Part shown: positions 26,474 through 34,195 of the stretch, in pieces
How positions within the stretch are numbered: position 1 is the first letter of the stretch
Layout: each line of letters opens with the position of its first letter
Origin: Paenibacillus agricola
GTDB lineage: Bacteria; Bacillota; Bacilli; Paenibacillales; NBRC-103111
Reading direction: 5' to 3'
NCBI RefSeq assembly: GCF_011440305.1
Contig: NZ_JAAOIW010000016.1
Coordinates: forward strand, 62,001 to 126,000
Length of the DNA: 64,000 nt
Made by a program: the position numbers and the translations under genes
Notes under the pieces: generated by a model
The model's input: the letters and a program-made list of their open reading frames with translations, nothing else
What the model was told of the DNA's origin: nothing
The model's database searches: none

Positions 26474-27262
26474 ATGAAAGATCGGTTGAAGGATTTGCAG
26501 CGGCAGAAAAAGCAGCAGTCCATGTTGATTGCCGCAGCAATTCTGGCTATTACGATTTGGTCGGCTATTGAAACCAACTTTTCAGTTGGAGAGCTCTTTA
26601 AGGGGGGAGGCGAAATCTTTCGCTTTATCATTTTCGACTTCCTCCCTCCAGATTTCTCGAGAATTAATAACTTAATAGGACCTGCGCTCGATACGATTTA
26701 CATCAGCTTTGTAGCTATGGTCATTGGTGCCTTCATTTCCATGATTCTGGCATTCTTTGCAGCCGCAACAACGGCTCCCAATAAAGTGATTCAGGTTGCC
26801 GTAAGAGCATTTTCTTCGGTCATGCGTAATATTCCCACATTAATATGGGCCATTCTACTCGTCTTTGCCTATGGCTTGGGGACAACGGTCGGCTGTCTGG
26901 CGCTTATTATTACATCGATTGGAACCTTAACCAGAGCTTATGCGGAAATATTGGAAGAAATTGATATGGGGCAGGTTGAAGCGGTCAGGGCGACGGGCGC
27001 ATCCTACTTTCAAGTTCTGGGGCAAGCGGTTATGCCACAGTTTATGCCCGGGTTTATTGGTTGGTCACTGTATAAATTGGAGCTGAATATTCGGGCTTCA
27101 ACCATTATTGGCATGGTCGGTGGCGGTGGTCTGGGTTTTGCAATCCAAAAGGGCATTAAGCTGTTCCAATACCAGGAAGTGAGCATGGCGATCATTATGG
27201 TCATTCTTATCGTGGTGATGACGGAATGGACAACAAGTAAAATAAGGGAGCGTATCCTATGA
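26474..27262 (+). CDS. phnE: Phosphonate ABC transporter permease 1
   Basis: 262 residues with several membrane helices and the PhnE coupling loop EILEEIDMGQVEAVRATGASYFQVLGQAVMPQFMPGFIGW. The NLIGPALDTIYISFVAMVIGAF and FSSVMRNIPTLIWAILLVFAYGLG segments are typical of PhnE. ATG 26474 follows GGAAAGGGG. Its stop overlaps the next permease start (ATGAG at 27259), so the two are translationally coupled and probably form a heterodimeric channel. Confidence 0.92.
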   Translation: MKDRLKDLQRQKKQQSMLIAAAILAITIWSAIETNFSVGELFKGGGEIFRFIIFDFLPPDFSRINNLIGPALDTIYISFVAMVIGAFISMILAFFAAATTAPNKVIQVAVRAFSSVMRNIPTLIWAILLVFAYGLGTTVGCLALIITSIGTLTRAYAEILEEIDMGQVEAVRATGASYFQVLGQAVMPQFMPGFIGWSLYKLELNIRASTIIGMVGGGGLGFAIQKGIKLFQYQEVSMAIIMVILIVVMTEWTTSKIRERIL

Positions 27263-28098
27263 GTACTGATTGGACTCAAACTGCTGGTAAAATGGCAGAC
27301 TTGCAGCGGCAGGGATTGGTTGAATATCCGCAGAAACCAAGGAAAGATCCTTTATTGGTAGGAGCGGCGATTTTTGGGGCGATCTTCTTCGTCTTTTGCT
27401 TAATCCAGTTAAATTTCGATTACTATAAAATATTTCAAGGCACATTAAAATTTATTGCTTCTTTTGCAATGATGTTGCCTCCAAACGTATCCGACTGGAA
27501 AGAAATTTTATTGGCCGGGCTTGTCACTCTCCAGGTTGCCATTGTAGGAACGGTCCTTGCTGTTATCTCTGCATTCTTCCTATCTTTTCTGGCTGCAGAG
27601 AATGTGTCTCCTCGGACGGCATGGTTCTTTAAAGGCTTGGGATCTTTTCTCCGTGCGGTACCTACGCTGGTATGGGCATTAATATTCATCGTTGCTGTCG
27701 GTTTAGGGCCCTTTCCCGGAATATTAGCTATTTGCGTACATGCGGTGGGGATGCTAATCAAGGTGTTCTCCCAGTCGATTGAAGAAGTAGACGAAGGTGC
27801 GTTAGAGGCAATGCGGGCTACAGGAGCGGGTTGGCTGCAAATCATGGCTCAGGCCGTTATCCCGAATGTGTTCACCTCATTTATGGCATGGAGCGTCTTC
27901 CGTCTAGAAATCGATATTGGGGAAGCTGTCATTCTAGGAGCAGTAGGCGCAGGAGGTATTGGATGGGAAATCTCCAATGCGATGCGGGCTTATGAATTTG
28001 ATACAGTCGGGTTTGTTGCCTTGGTCATTTTTATTATGGTGTTCAGTGTTGAATTTTTCAGCAATCGGTTGAAAATTAAAATCCGCAGAAGGGGGTAG
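27259..28098 (+). CDS. phnE: Phosphonate ABC transporter permease 2
   Basis: 279 residues, a second PhnE-type permease beside the first. It carries GSFLRAVPTLVWALIFIVAVGLGPFPGILAI and the coupling loop SIEEVDEGALEAMRATGAGWLQIMAQAVIPNVFTSFMAWSVFRLE. E. coli K-12 has a single (and defective) phnE; paired phnE genes are common in Gram-positive operons. The start overlaps the previous stop by 4 bp, with GGGAG about 10 nt upstream. Confidence 0.92.
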   Translation: MSTDWTQTAGKMADLQRQGLVEYPQKPRKDPLLVGAAIFGAIFFVFCLIQLNFDYYKIFQGTLKFIASFAMMLPPNVSDWKEILLAGLVTLQVAIVGTVLAVISAFFLSFLAAENVSPRTAWFFKGLGSFLRAVPTLVWALIFIVAVGLGPFPGILAICVHAVGMLIKVFSQSIEEVDEGALEAMRATGAGWLQIMAQAVIPNVFTSFMAWSVFRLEIDIGEAVILGAVGAGGIGWEISNAMRAYEFDTVGFVALVIFIMVFSVEFFSNRLKIKIRRRG

Positions 28099-28103
28099 TC
28101 ATT

Positions 28104-28541
28104 ATGAAAAAGTCGCAAATTTCCCGTATTTTAATTAGTGGTGATCCTAAATTGCTACAGCTTTTAAGTGAAGAGATCGAGCACAATTACACAATCAACA
28201 TTATTAAACCTCCAGAGAAAAGCCTGGTCATGACTAAAGCCAAAGATTCCGTTTCGCAGCAGCCTTTTTACATGGGTGAAGTGTTAGTTACGGAGTGCAC
28301 GGTTTCAATAGGTGGTATTTATGGTTTCGGTATTTTAATGGGTGAGGATGCGGAAAGATCCTATCAGCTTGCCGTTGTAGATGGAGCTTTTCAGGCGAGT
28401 CTGCCGGAAACGCAAGCATGGGATGCGCTGCTGCTTGTGGAGGAGCATAATATCCTGATGGAGCATAAGCTCGTGTATTCCCAGGCTATGAAGACGAAAG
28501 TGAATTTCGACACGATGGAGGAATACAATGCCAAACGTTAA
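28104..28541 (+). CDS. phnG: C-P lyase subunit PhnG
   Basis: 145 residues, close to E. coli PhnG (about 150). The motif MGEVLVTECTVSIGGIYGFGILMGEDAERSYQLAVVDGAF is diagnostic. PhnG forms the core complex with PhnH, PhnI and PhnJ and takes part in attaching the phosphonate to the ribose of ATP. The gene sits six bases behind phnE2, and phnH begins 14 bases before its stop, so translation is coupled. ATG 28104 follows GAAGGGGG. Confidence 0.93.
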   Translation: MKKSQISRILISGDPKLLQLLSEEIEHNYTINIIKPPEKSLVMTKAKDSVSQQPFYMGEVLVTECTVSIGGIYGFGILMGEDAERSYQLAVVDGAFQASLPETQAWDALLLVEEHNILMEHKLVYSQAMKTKVNFDTMEEYNAKR

Positions 28542-29157
28542 AGAACAGACTTTCGATCGAGTTCATGATACGCAGTTTATTTATAGGCAGCTGCTGGATG
28601 CATTCGCAAGACCCGGTCAAATCAGTAGCATTGCGCTCAATTCCACAAAACTGAGCTCCTTATCTCCTTTGCAAGCAATGGTCACATGCTTCGCGATGAC
28701 GCTTTTTGACGGAGAGGTCAGCATTTCCATTGAAATGGAGGATAAGCAAGAGTTGGAGGCTTATGTACGTCAGCAAACCTTTAGCCGGATTGGCCCCGCT
28801 TCAGAGGCGGATTACGTTATTGCTAAAGGCAGCATGGGAGAGGATCAGATATACGACCTGTTATCCAAGCTGAAAAACGGAACGTTGATTCGGCCTGAAG
28901 ACGGAGCTACGGTATTTATACATGTTGATGGGATGGATGCGAATAAGGGCACGGAAGGAAATTGTTGGACACTCACAGGTCCTGGTATTCAAGATGTTGG
29001 TACCTTATGTGTACAAGGGCTACCCAAGGCGTGGATAGATGAGCGAACCAAGTTAAATGCTGAGTATCCATTAGGCATAGATATGGTGTTGTTTACGGAA
29101 AGCGGGCAGCTAACAGCTTTGCCAAGAACAACAATCATGAGGGAAGAGGGCGTGTAA
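28528..29157 (+). CDS. phnH: C-P lyase subunit PhnH
   Basis: 209 residues (E. coli 194). Features: FDRVHDTQFIYRQLLDAFARPGQI at the N-terminus, LFDGEVSISIE, IAKGS, and the C-terminal TGPGIQDVGTLCVQGLPKAWIDERTKLNAEYPLGIDMVLFTESGQLTALPRTTIM. PhnH is a PLP-transferase-like fold without its cofactor that dimerises in the PhnGHIJ core. The start overlaps phnG by 14 bp and is preceded by GGAGG within phnG. Confidence 0.94.
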   Translation: MPNVKEQTFDRVHDTQFIYRQLLDAFARPGQISSIALNSTKLSSLSPLQAMVTCFAMTLFDGEVSISIEMEDKQELEAYVRQQTFSRIGPASEADYVIAKGSMGEDQIYDLLSKLKNGTLIRPEDGATVFIHVDGMDANKGTEGNCWTLTGPGIQDVGTLCVQGLPKAWIDERTKLNAEYPLGIDMVLFTESGQLTALPRTTIMREEGV

Positions 29158-29158
29158 G

Positions 29159-30343
29159 ATGGCATATGTTGCGGTTACCGGAGGTCAGGAAGCTATCGCA
29201 GAAGCGAATAGCCTCGTTAATTTTTATCGTGTTAAGGACTCCAAGCAAAGTATAGATATAGAGCTAATCGAAAAGCAGCTGCGGCTGTTGATTGATCGGA
29301 TTATGGGTGAAGGCGGTATGTATTCACCCGAGTACGCGGCTATTGCCTTAAAACAAGCTGAGGGTGATCCGGCAGAAGCAGCATTTTTGCTTAGAGCTTA
29401 TCGTTCGACGCTGCCGAGAAATCATTACTCGTTGACCGTGGAGCCGGGAGATATGCGGGTCATCCGCCGAATTTCGTCATCCTTTCGCGATGTTCCCGGA
29501 GGGCAAATTCTAGGACCGACTTATGATTATACACATCGGATGTTGAACTTTTCGCTACGTCAGGAAAGCGATGAAGCTATGGTTGCTTTTGCCAAGGAAT
29601 ATATGGCAGAAGTTGATATTGTAGAGGGCAGCCTTACCTTGAAGAAGGTGGCGGACTTACTTCGCGAACAGGGGCTTATGGCGAAGATTGCGAATGCAGA
29701 ATCCCGCGAACAAGAACAAGAGCCTTTTGATATTACGAGGCAAAAGATGACCATCCCTTCTACGCGTGCTGCGCGTTTACAAACCCTTGCTCGCGGTGAA
29801 ACCGGTGCGATGACGGCTCTCGCCTACAGCAGCATGCGCGGGTATGGTGTCGTGCATCCAACCATTGGTGAGCTTCGCGTTGGTTATACAGCCGTCCATA
29901 TCCCTTATCCTTACAGCCAGGATGATGAGGACGACACCGTATATATTGGTGAAATGATGCTAACCGAAGTGGAAACGATCAATTCCTTTAAGCAGGATGG
30001 GGATTCAGGGGAAGTGCAGTTTTTATTAGGTTATGGTTTGTGCTTCGGTCAAAATGAGGTCAAAGGGATATCGATGGCAATCCTCGAACGCAGCTTGGAG
30101 ACAGAAGGTACAGCTCCTGCACAGGATGAAGAATTCGTCTTGACCCATATTGATTCAGTGGAATCCAGCGGGTTTGTGTCTCATTTGAAGCTGCCTCACT
30201 ATATTACGTTCCAATCATCGCTTGACCAAATCAGAAAAGTTCAGGTTCAGACACAGGAGAAAGCCCAAATAAAGGAGAATGAGCAGGATGCAGATGACAG
30301 AGGAAAAGCCGAACAGAAGAACCTTCAACACAGCGGCGTATAA
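29159..30343 (+). CDS. phnI: C-P lyase subunit PhnI
   Basis: 394 residues, about 40 longer than E. coli PhnI because of an extended C-terminus (TQEKAQIKENEQDADDRGKAEQKN) that overlaps phnJ. Core motifs: MAYVAVTGGQEAIAEANSLVNFYR, IMGEGGMYSPEYAAIALKQAEGD, LGPTYDYTHRMLNFSLR, YSSMRGYGVVHPTIGELRVGY and VQFLLGYGLCFGQNEVKGISMAILERSLE. PhnI displaces adenine from ATP to link ribose triphosphate to the phosphonate. The charged tail may exist mainly because of the gene overlap. Confidence 0.95.
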   Translation: MAYVAVTGGQEAIAEANSLVNFYRVKDSKQSIDIELIEKQLRLLIDRIMGEGGMYSPEYAAIALKQAEGDPAEAAFLLRAYRSTLPRNHYSLTVEPGDMRVIRRISSSFRDVPGGQILGPTYDYTHRMLNFSLRQESDEAMVAFAKEYMAEVDIVEGSLTLKKVADLLREQGLMAKIANAESREQEQEPFDITRQKMTIPSTRAARLQTLARGETGAMTALAYSSMRGYGVVHPTIGELRVGYTAVHIPYPYSQDDEDDTVYIGEMMLTEVETINSFKQDGDSGEVQFLLGYGLCFGQNEVKGISMAILERSLETEGTAPAQDEEFVLTHIDSVESSGFVSHLKLPHYITFQSSLDQIRKVQVQTQEKAQIKENEQDADDRGKAEQKNLQHSGV

Positions 30344-31166
30344 CTTTGCCTTTTTAGACGAAGGCTCCAAGCGGGAAATTCGCCGAAAATCACTCAAGGC
30401 TGTAGCTATCCCAGGATATCAAGTGGCGTTCGCTTCACGGGAGATGCCTATAGGAAGAGGCTGGGGAACCGGTGGGCTGCAGCTAACACTGTCTTTGCTG
30501 GGCCGGCAGGATATTTTGAAGGTGATTGACCAGGGGAACGATGATAGCGTGAATGCGGTTAGCATTCGTAGACTTGTAGAAGAAACGAGTGGCATTTCGA
30601 CAACCGAAGCCACATCGGAAGCAACGATTATTCAATCACGCCATCGCATACCTGAGGAAAAGCTGGATCAGAGCCAAATTCTCGTGCTGCAGGTACCGCA
30701 GCCTGAGCCTTTACGTAAGGTTGAACGTCGGGAAGAAATGACGAGAATTCGCCATGCAGAGATGGATTACAGTGCTATGTGGCTAACCCTTTATGAAAGC
30801 ATAGTGAAATGGGGAAGCATTACCTTAGGTGCGGATTATCCTGTTATGGTTCATGGCCGCTATATAATGGCTCCTAGTCCAATACCTCGTTGGGACACGT
30901 TAAAGCTGCATCAAAGTGACCACCTCTCCTTGTTCGGAGCCGGTCGGGAAAAGAAAATATATGCAATTCCGCCCTATACAAACGTGACGCCACTCCAATT
31001 CGAGGACTATCCGTTTGAGGTGGAGAGCTTTATAGATAAGTCATGCCGCCATTGCGATAGCACACATACATTTCTTGATGAAGTGGCAGACGAGGCAGCA
31101 GGAACGACGCTTTACCAATGCTCAGATACCGCATATTGTAAGCAGCAACAGGAAAGGAAGGCGTAA
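30288..31166 (+). CDS. phnJ: C-P lyase radical SAM subunit PhnJ
   Basis: 292 residues. PhnJ cleaves the C-P bond of the ribosylated phosphonate by radical chemistry, giving the alkane and 5-phosphoribosyl 1,2-cyclic phosphate. The four cysteines of CRHC-x21-C-x5-C near the C-terminus have spacings of 3, 22 and 6, identical to E. coli C241/C244/C266/C272 as I recall them. YNFAFLDEGSKREIRRKSLKAVAIPGYQVAFASREMP and LFGAGREKKIYAIPPYT are family hallmarks. I prefer ATG 30288, 10 nt after AAGGAG, over ATG 30279, which almost touches it. The gene overlaps phnI by 56 bp. Confidence 0.96.
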   Translation: MQMTEEKPNRRTFNTAAYNFAFLDEGSKREIRRKSLKAVAIPGYQVAFASREMPIGRGWGTGGLQLTLSLLGRQDILKVIDQGNDDSVNAVSIRRLVEETSGISTTEATSEATIIQSRHRIPEEKLDQSQILVLQVPQPEPLRKVERREEMTRIRHAEMDYSAMWLTLYESIVKWGSITLGADYPVMVHGRYIMAPSPIPRWDTLKLHQSDHLSLFGAGREKKIYAIPPYTNVTPLQFEDYPFEVESFIDKSCRHCDSTHTFLDEVADEAAGTTLYQCSDTAYCKQQQERKA

Positions 31167-31168
31167 CA

Positions 31169-32059
31169 ATGTCGATGAACCATGTTAAGACGATAGATCA
31201 AGCTCTCGAACCGATGGTTTGGAACGAAACACCACTGCTCAAGGTTCAAGGACTGCATAAACAATTCGGTGCGGGGTGCGTTCATTGCCATAAGCCGTCT
31301 ACTGATGAACAGACAGGCAGCCGTTGTAAATATTGTGGGAGCATATGGGCATGCAGAAACTTAAGCTTTGACTTATATCCGGGTGAAATTCTTGGGGTAG
31401 TTGGCGAAAGTGGTTCAGGAAAAAGCACACTTGTAAAATGCTTATACTTTGATGAAGAAGTGACGTCAGGCTCCATGAGCATCTCAAGCTTTGAAGAGGG
31501 CAGCACCGATTTATTCAGTAAATCCGCGCAACAAAAAAGGTATATTCGCAATCATGTAATGGGGATGGTGTACCAGAATCCTTATCTGGGACTGCGGATG
31601 GGTTTTTCCAGCAGTGGAAATATCGCTGAAAAGCTGTTTGCCGCCGATCATTTTCATGTGGGCAGCATTCGCGAGCGAGCCGCTGATTTATTGCAAAAAG
31701 TAGAAATTCCGCTCTCTCGCATGGATGAACCGCCGAAAAATTTCAGTGGTGGCATGCAGCAAAGGGTGCAAATATCCAAAGCATTGGCCAATAACCCTCC
31801 ACTATTGCTGCTTGATGAGGTGACCACTGGACTTGATCTTTCGGTTCAAGCAAAGGTGCTTGATTTAATACGTAATATCCAACATGAGCTGCAGGTGGCA
31901 ATGATCGTTGTCTCCCATGATCTTGGCGTTATACGTATGCTTGCTGATCGGACGATGGTGCTGCGCCAGGGACTTATTGTGGAGCAAGGCTTAACAGATC
32001 AAATACTAGAGGATCCTCAGCATCCTTACACGCAGCTGCTAGTCCATTCCTTACTTTAG
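31169..32059 (+). CDS. phnK: C-P lyase ATPase-like subunit PhnK with Cys4 insert
   Basis: 296 residues, longer than E. coli PhnK (252) because of an N-terminal stretch and an insert CVHC-x13-CKYC-x4-C before the Walker A, which looks like a zinc-ribbon knuckle. ABC motifs: GESGSGKST, Q-loop YQNPYLGLRMG, FSGGMQQRVQISKALA, LLLLDEVTTGLDLS and VVSHD. PhnK binds the PhnGHIJ core and remodels it in an ATP-dependent way; it is not a transporter ATPase. Two bases separate it from phnJ. I believe similar cysteine inserts occur in other Gram-positive PhnK, but a count was not possible. Confidence 0.93.
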   Translation: MSMNHVKTIDQALEPMVWNETPLLKVQGLHKQFGAGCVHCHKPSTDEQTGSRCKYCGSIWACRNLSFDLYPGEILGVVGESGSGKSTLVKCLYFDEEVTSGSMSISSFEEGSTDLFSKSAQQKRYIRNHVMGMVYQNPYLGLRMGFSSSGNIAEKLFAADHFHVGSIRERAADLLQKVEIPLSRMDEPPKNFSGGMQQRVQISKALANNPPLLLLDEVTTGLDLSVQAKVLDLIRNIQHELQVAMIVVSHDLGVIRMLADRTMVLRQGLIVEQGLTDQILEDPQHPYTQLLVHSLL

Positions 32060-32104
32060 ATAATTCTGCAACATAAAATGCGAGTGTACCTCAAAAAGAA
32101 AGCG

Positions 32105-32833
32105 GTGAGCCTTATTTTAAAGGTAATAGGATTAGGCAAATTGTTTGAACTGTCCATTTCGAATCATATGAGAGTGAATCCCTTTGAAAACCTCTCCTTT
32201 GAGGTGGAAGAAGGTAAGTTTATGGGCATTGCGGGTCCCAGCGGAATAGGAAAATCGTCCATTTTAAAATGTGTGTATCGCACTTATTTGCCCACTACAG
32301 GCGAGGTATGGTACGATTCGTCACTTTATGGAACGATCAATTTAGCCCAAGCAACTGAGCGTCAAATCACACATCTGCGTATCCATGAAATCAGTTATGT
32401 TTCCCAGTTTTTAAAAGTAATACCTCGCATCTCCGCACTCGATATCGTTGCGGAAAGACTGCTGCCGCTGGGCTATTCCTTGCAGCAAGCGAGAGCTTTG
32501 GCCACAAAGTTATTAGAAAGACTAAATATTCCGGAGAAGCTGTGGCAAGCATTTCCTGCTACATTCAGCGGTGGGGAGCAGCAGCGGGTGAACTTGGCCC
32601 GAGCGTTTATTGTACGCCCACGGCTGCTGATTTTGGATGAACCTACCGCATCGCTGGACAATGAAACGAAACATAACGTGCTGGCGATTCTGAAAGAGAT
32701 GAAGCAGGAAGGCACAACGATGATCGGAGTATTTCATGATTGGGAAGTGATGGGCAAGGTTGCCGATCATATATTGGATTTGCGTACACATCAATCTGCT
32801 AAGGGGCAGCAGCAAATGGCAGGCGTTGAGTAG
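32105..32833 (+). CDS. phnL: C-P lyase ATPase-like subunit PhnL
   Basis: About 242 residues from GTG 32105; an in-frame ATG at 32078 would add nine residues. Neither has a convincing ribosome site. The chosen start gives the family-like opening SLILKVIGLGKLFELS. ABC motifs: GPSGIGKSS (serine in place of the usual final threonine), FSGGEQQRVNLARAF, LLILDEPTASLDNE and GVFHDWEV. PhnL pairs with PhnK on the C-P lyase core (family knowledge). It ends 147 bp before phnM; that gap is filled by the tandem repeat array. Confidence 0.9.
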   Translation: MSLILKVIGLGKLFELSISNHMRVNPFENLSFEVEEGKFMGIAGPSGIGKSSILKCVYRTYLPTTGEVWYDSSLYGTINLAQATERQITHLRIHEISYVSQFLKVIPRISALDIVAERLLPLGYSLQQARALATKLLERLNIPEKLWQAFPATFSGGEQQRVNLARAFIVRPRLLILDEPTASLDNETKHNVLAILKEMKQEGTTMIGVFHDWEVMGKVADHILDLRTHQSAKGQQQMAGVE

Positions 32834-32849
32834 ATTCATTACTTCAAAG

Positions 32850-32971
32850 GGATATGCTTACGAAGTAAGTTTTCTAAAGAAAACTCTAAGGCGGATGCTT
32901 ACGAAGCTAGTTTGCTCCGCAAACTCTAAGGCGGATGCTTACGAAGCTAGTTTGCTCCGCAAACTCTAAGG
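32850..32971 (+). repeat. Three tandem 40-43 bp repeats between phnL and phnM
   Basis: Copies lie at 32850-32892 (43 bp), 32893-32932 (40 bp) and 32933-32971 (39 bp); the last two are identical over their common length. Each unit holds two small hairpins: in copies 2 and 3, GCTT-ACG-AAGC and AGTTTGC-TCC-GCAAACT; in copy 1, CTTAC-GAA-GTAAG and AGTTTTC-TAAA-GAAAACT. The differences between copies are compensatory. All copies end in CTCTAAGG, and the last one supplies AAGGAG, the ribosome site of phnM. Confidence 0.85.
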
Positions 32972-32980
32972 AGACCAACC

Positions 32981-34195
32981 ATGAAACAGAATCTAACTAT
33001 ACACGGCGGCAACATTGTGACGCCAAAGGGAATTATTGAGAATGGAACAATCGTTATTGAAGACGGCCTTATCGTAGATATACGACCTTCTTCTACAGGG
33101 AGGGTTGCTTCGACTGACTATAATGCGAAGGGCCGCCTAGTGCTGCCGGGCATGATTGACATGCACAGTGATGCCATCGAGCATGAGATGCAGCCAAGGC
33201 CAACAAGTCGATTTGCGTTGGAGTTTTCTTATTACGAGCTGGAGCGTAAGCTCGTTAGCCAAGGAGTCACAACGATTTATCATTCTTTGAGTATGTGGGG
33301 TGAGAATACTACCAATGACTTCCGCAAAAACCAAAGTGTGAAGGAAATTGTTGATAGTATTTGGAAATTACGTAAACAAGAACACCTTATTCATCATCGA
33401 GTTCACATTCGGGTTGAGATGACGAATGATAGTGTTGTTCCCTTCGTCGAAGAATTCATAGACAACGGAGTCATTGATCAGATTTCATTTATGGATCATA
33501 CCCCGGGTCAAGGTCAATATCGTAATACGGATGTGCAAAAGAAATTCATTATGGAGCGTCAAAAGAAAACTGAGGAAGAAGTTATGGCTATTCTGGAGGA
33601 ACGCAAAACTAGAACGAAAATCAATGGAGAGCAGCTTCAGAAGCTCGCGGATCTTGCGTACAATAACGGAATACCCTTAGCTTCCCATGACGACGATACG
33701 ATAGAAAAGCTGGACATGGTTCAGAAGTGGAGAGGGACCATTAGTGAATTCCCTGTTGATATGGAGGTGGCCGTTGAAGCAAAGCGACGTGGGCTTTATG
33801 TGGTTATGGGAGCACCCAATGTCATGCTGGGACGTTCGCACAGCAACAATCTTTCCGCTCAGGACGCGGTAAAAGCGGGAGTTGTCGACATTCTATGTTC
33901 CGATTACTATCCTCCTGCCATGATTCGCGCGGTTTTTCTTTTATACAACCAAGGTTTGGGTCTAACAGAAGCAGTTAATATGGTTTCCTTAAATCCAGCT
34001 AGGGCATTGAATATCGACCATCGAACAGGGTCTATAGAAGTGGGTAAAGAAGCCGATTTATTAATCGTCAAGGAAAACCAACAATCGCCGGTTATTGAAA
34101 AAGTTCTGGTTCGCGGTCAAGTTGTTTGTCAAATGGACTATTTATCGGGATTGACTGCTGCGTCCTTGAAAGGAGCAGAACGTGTTGAAGCTTAA
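32981..34195 (+). CDS. phnM: Phosphonate triphosphate diphosphohydrolase PhnM
   Basis: 404 residues (E. coli 378), amidohydrolase superfamily. It removes pyrophosphate from ribose-1-phosphonate-5-triphosphate, giving the PhnJ substrate. Motifs: GMIDMHSDAIEHEMQPRP near residue 57, ISFMDHTPGQGQYR, LASHDDDTIEKL, GAPNVMLGRSHSNNLSAQDAVKAGVVDILCSDYYPPAM and the tail DHRTGSIEVGKEADLLIVKE. ATG 32981 follows AAGGAG at 32967-32972, which lies at the end of the tandem repeats. The start of the next gene overlaps its last 14 bases. Confidence 0.94.
   Translation: MKQNLTIHGGNIVTPKGIIENGTIVIEDGLIVDIRPSSTGRVASTDYNAKGRLVLPGMIDMHSDAIEHEMQPRPTSRFALEFSYYELERKLVSQGVTTIYHSLSMWGENTTNDFRKNQSVKEIVDSIWKLRKQEHLIHHRVHIRVEMTNDSVVPFVEEFIDNGVIDQISFMDHTPGQGQYRNTDVQKKFIMERQKKTEEEVMAILEERKTRTKINGEQLQKLADLAYNNGIPLASHDDDTIEKLDMVQKWRGTISEFPVDMEVAVEAKRRGLYVVMGAPNVMLGRSHSNNLSAQDAVKAGVVDILCSDYYPPAMIRAVFLLYNQGLGLTEAVNMVSLNPARALNIDHRTGSIEVGKEADLLIVKENQQSPVIEKVLVRGQVVCQMDYLSGLTAASLKGAERVEA

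Noticed and set aside
32760-32969. Small frame over the tandem repeats giving a repetitive YEASLLRKL-like peptide
   Set aside because: It starts inside phnL, has no ribosome site and only translates the DNA repeats.
32850-32971. CRISPR-like array between phnL and phnM
   Set aside because: The units are directly adjacent with no unique spacers, only three copies, and no cas genes are in the window.
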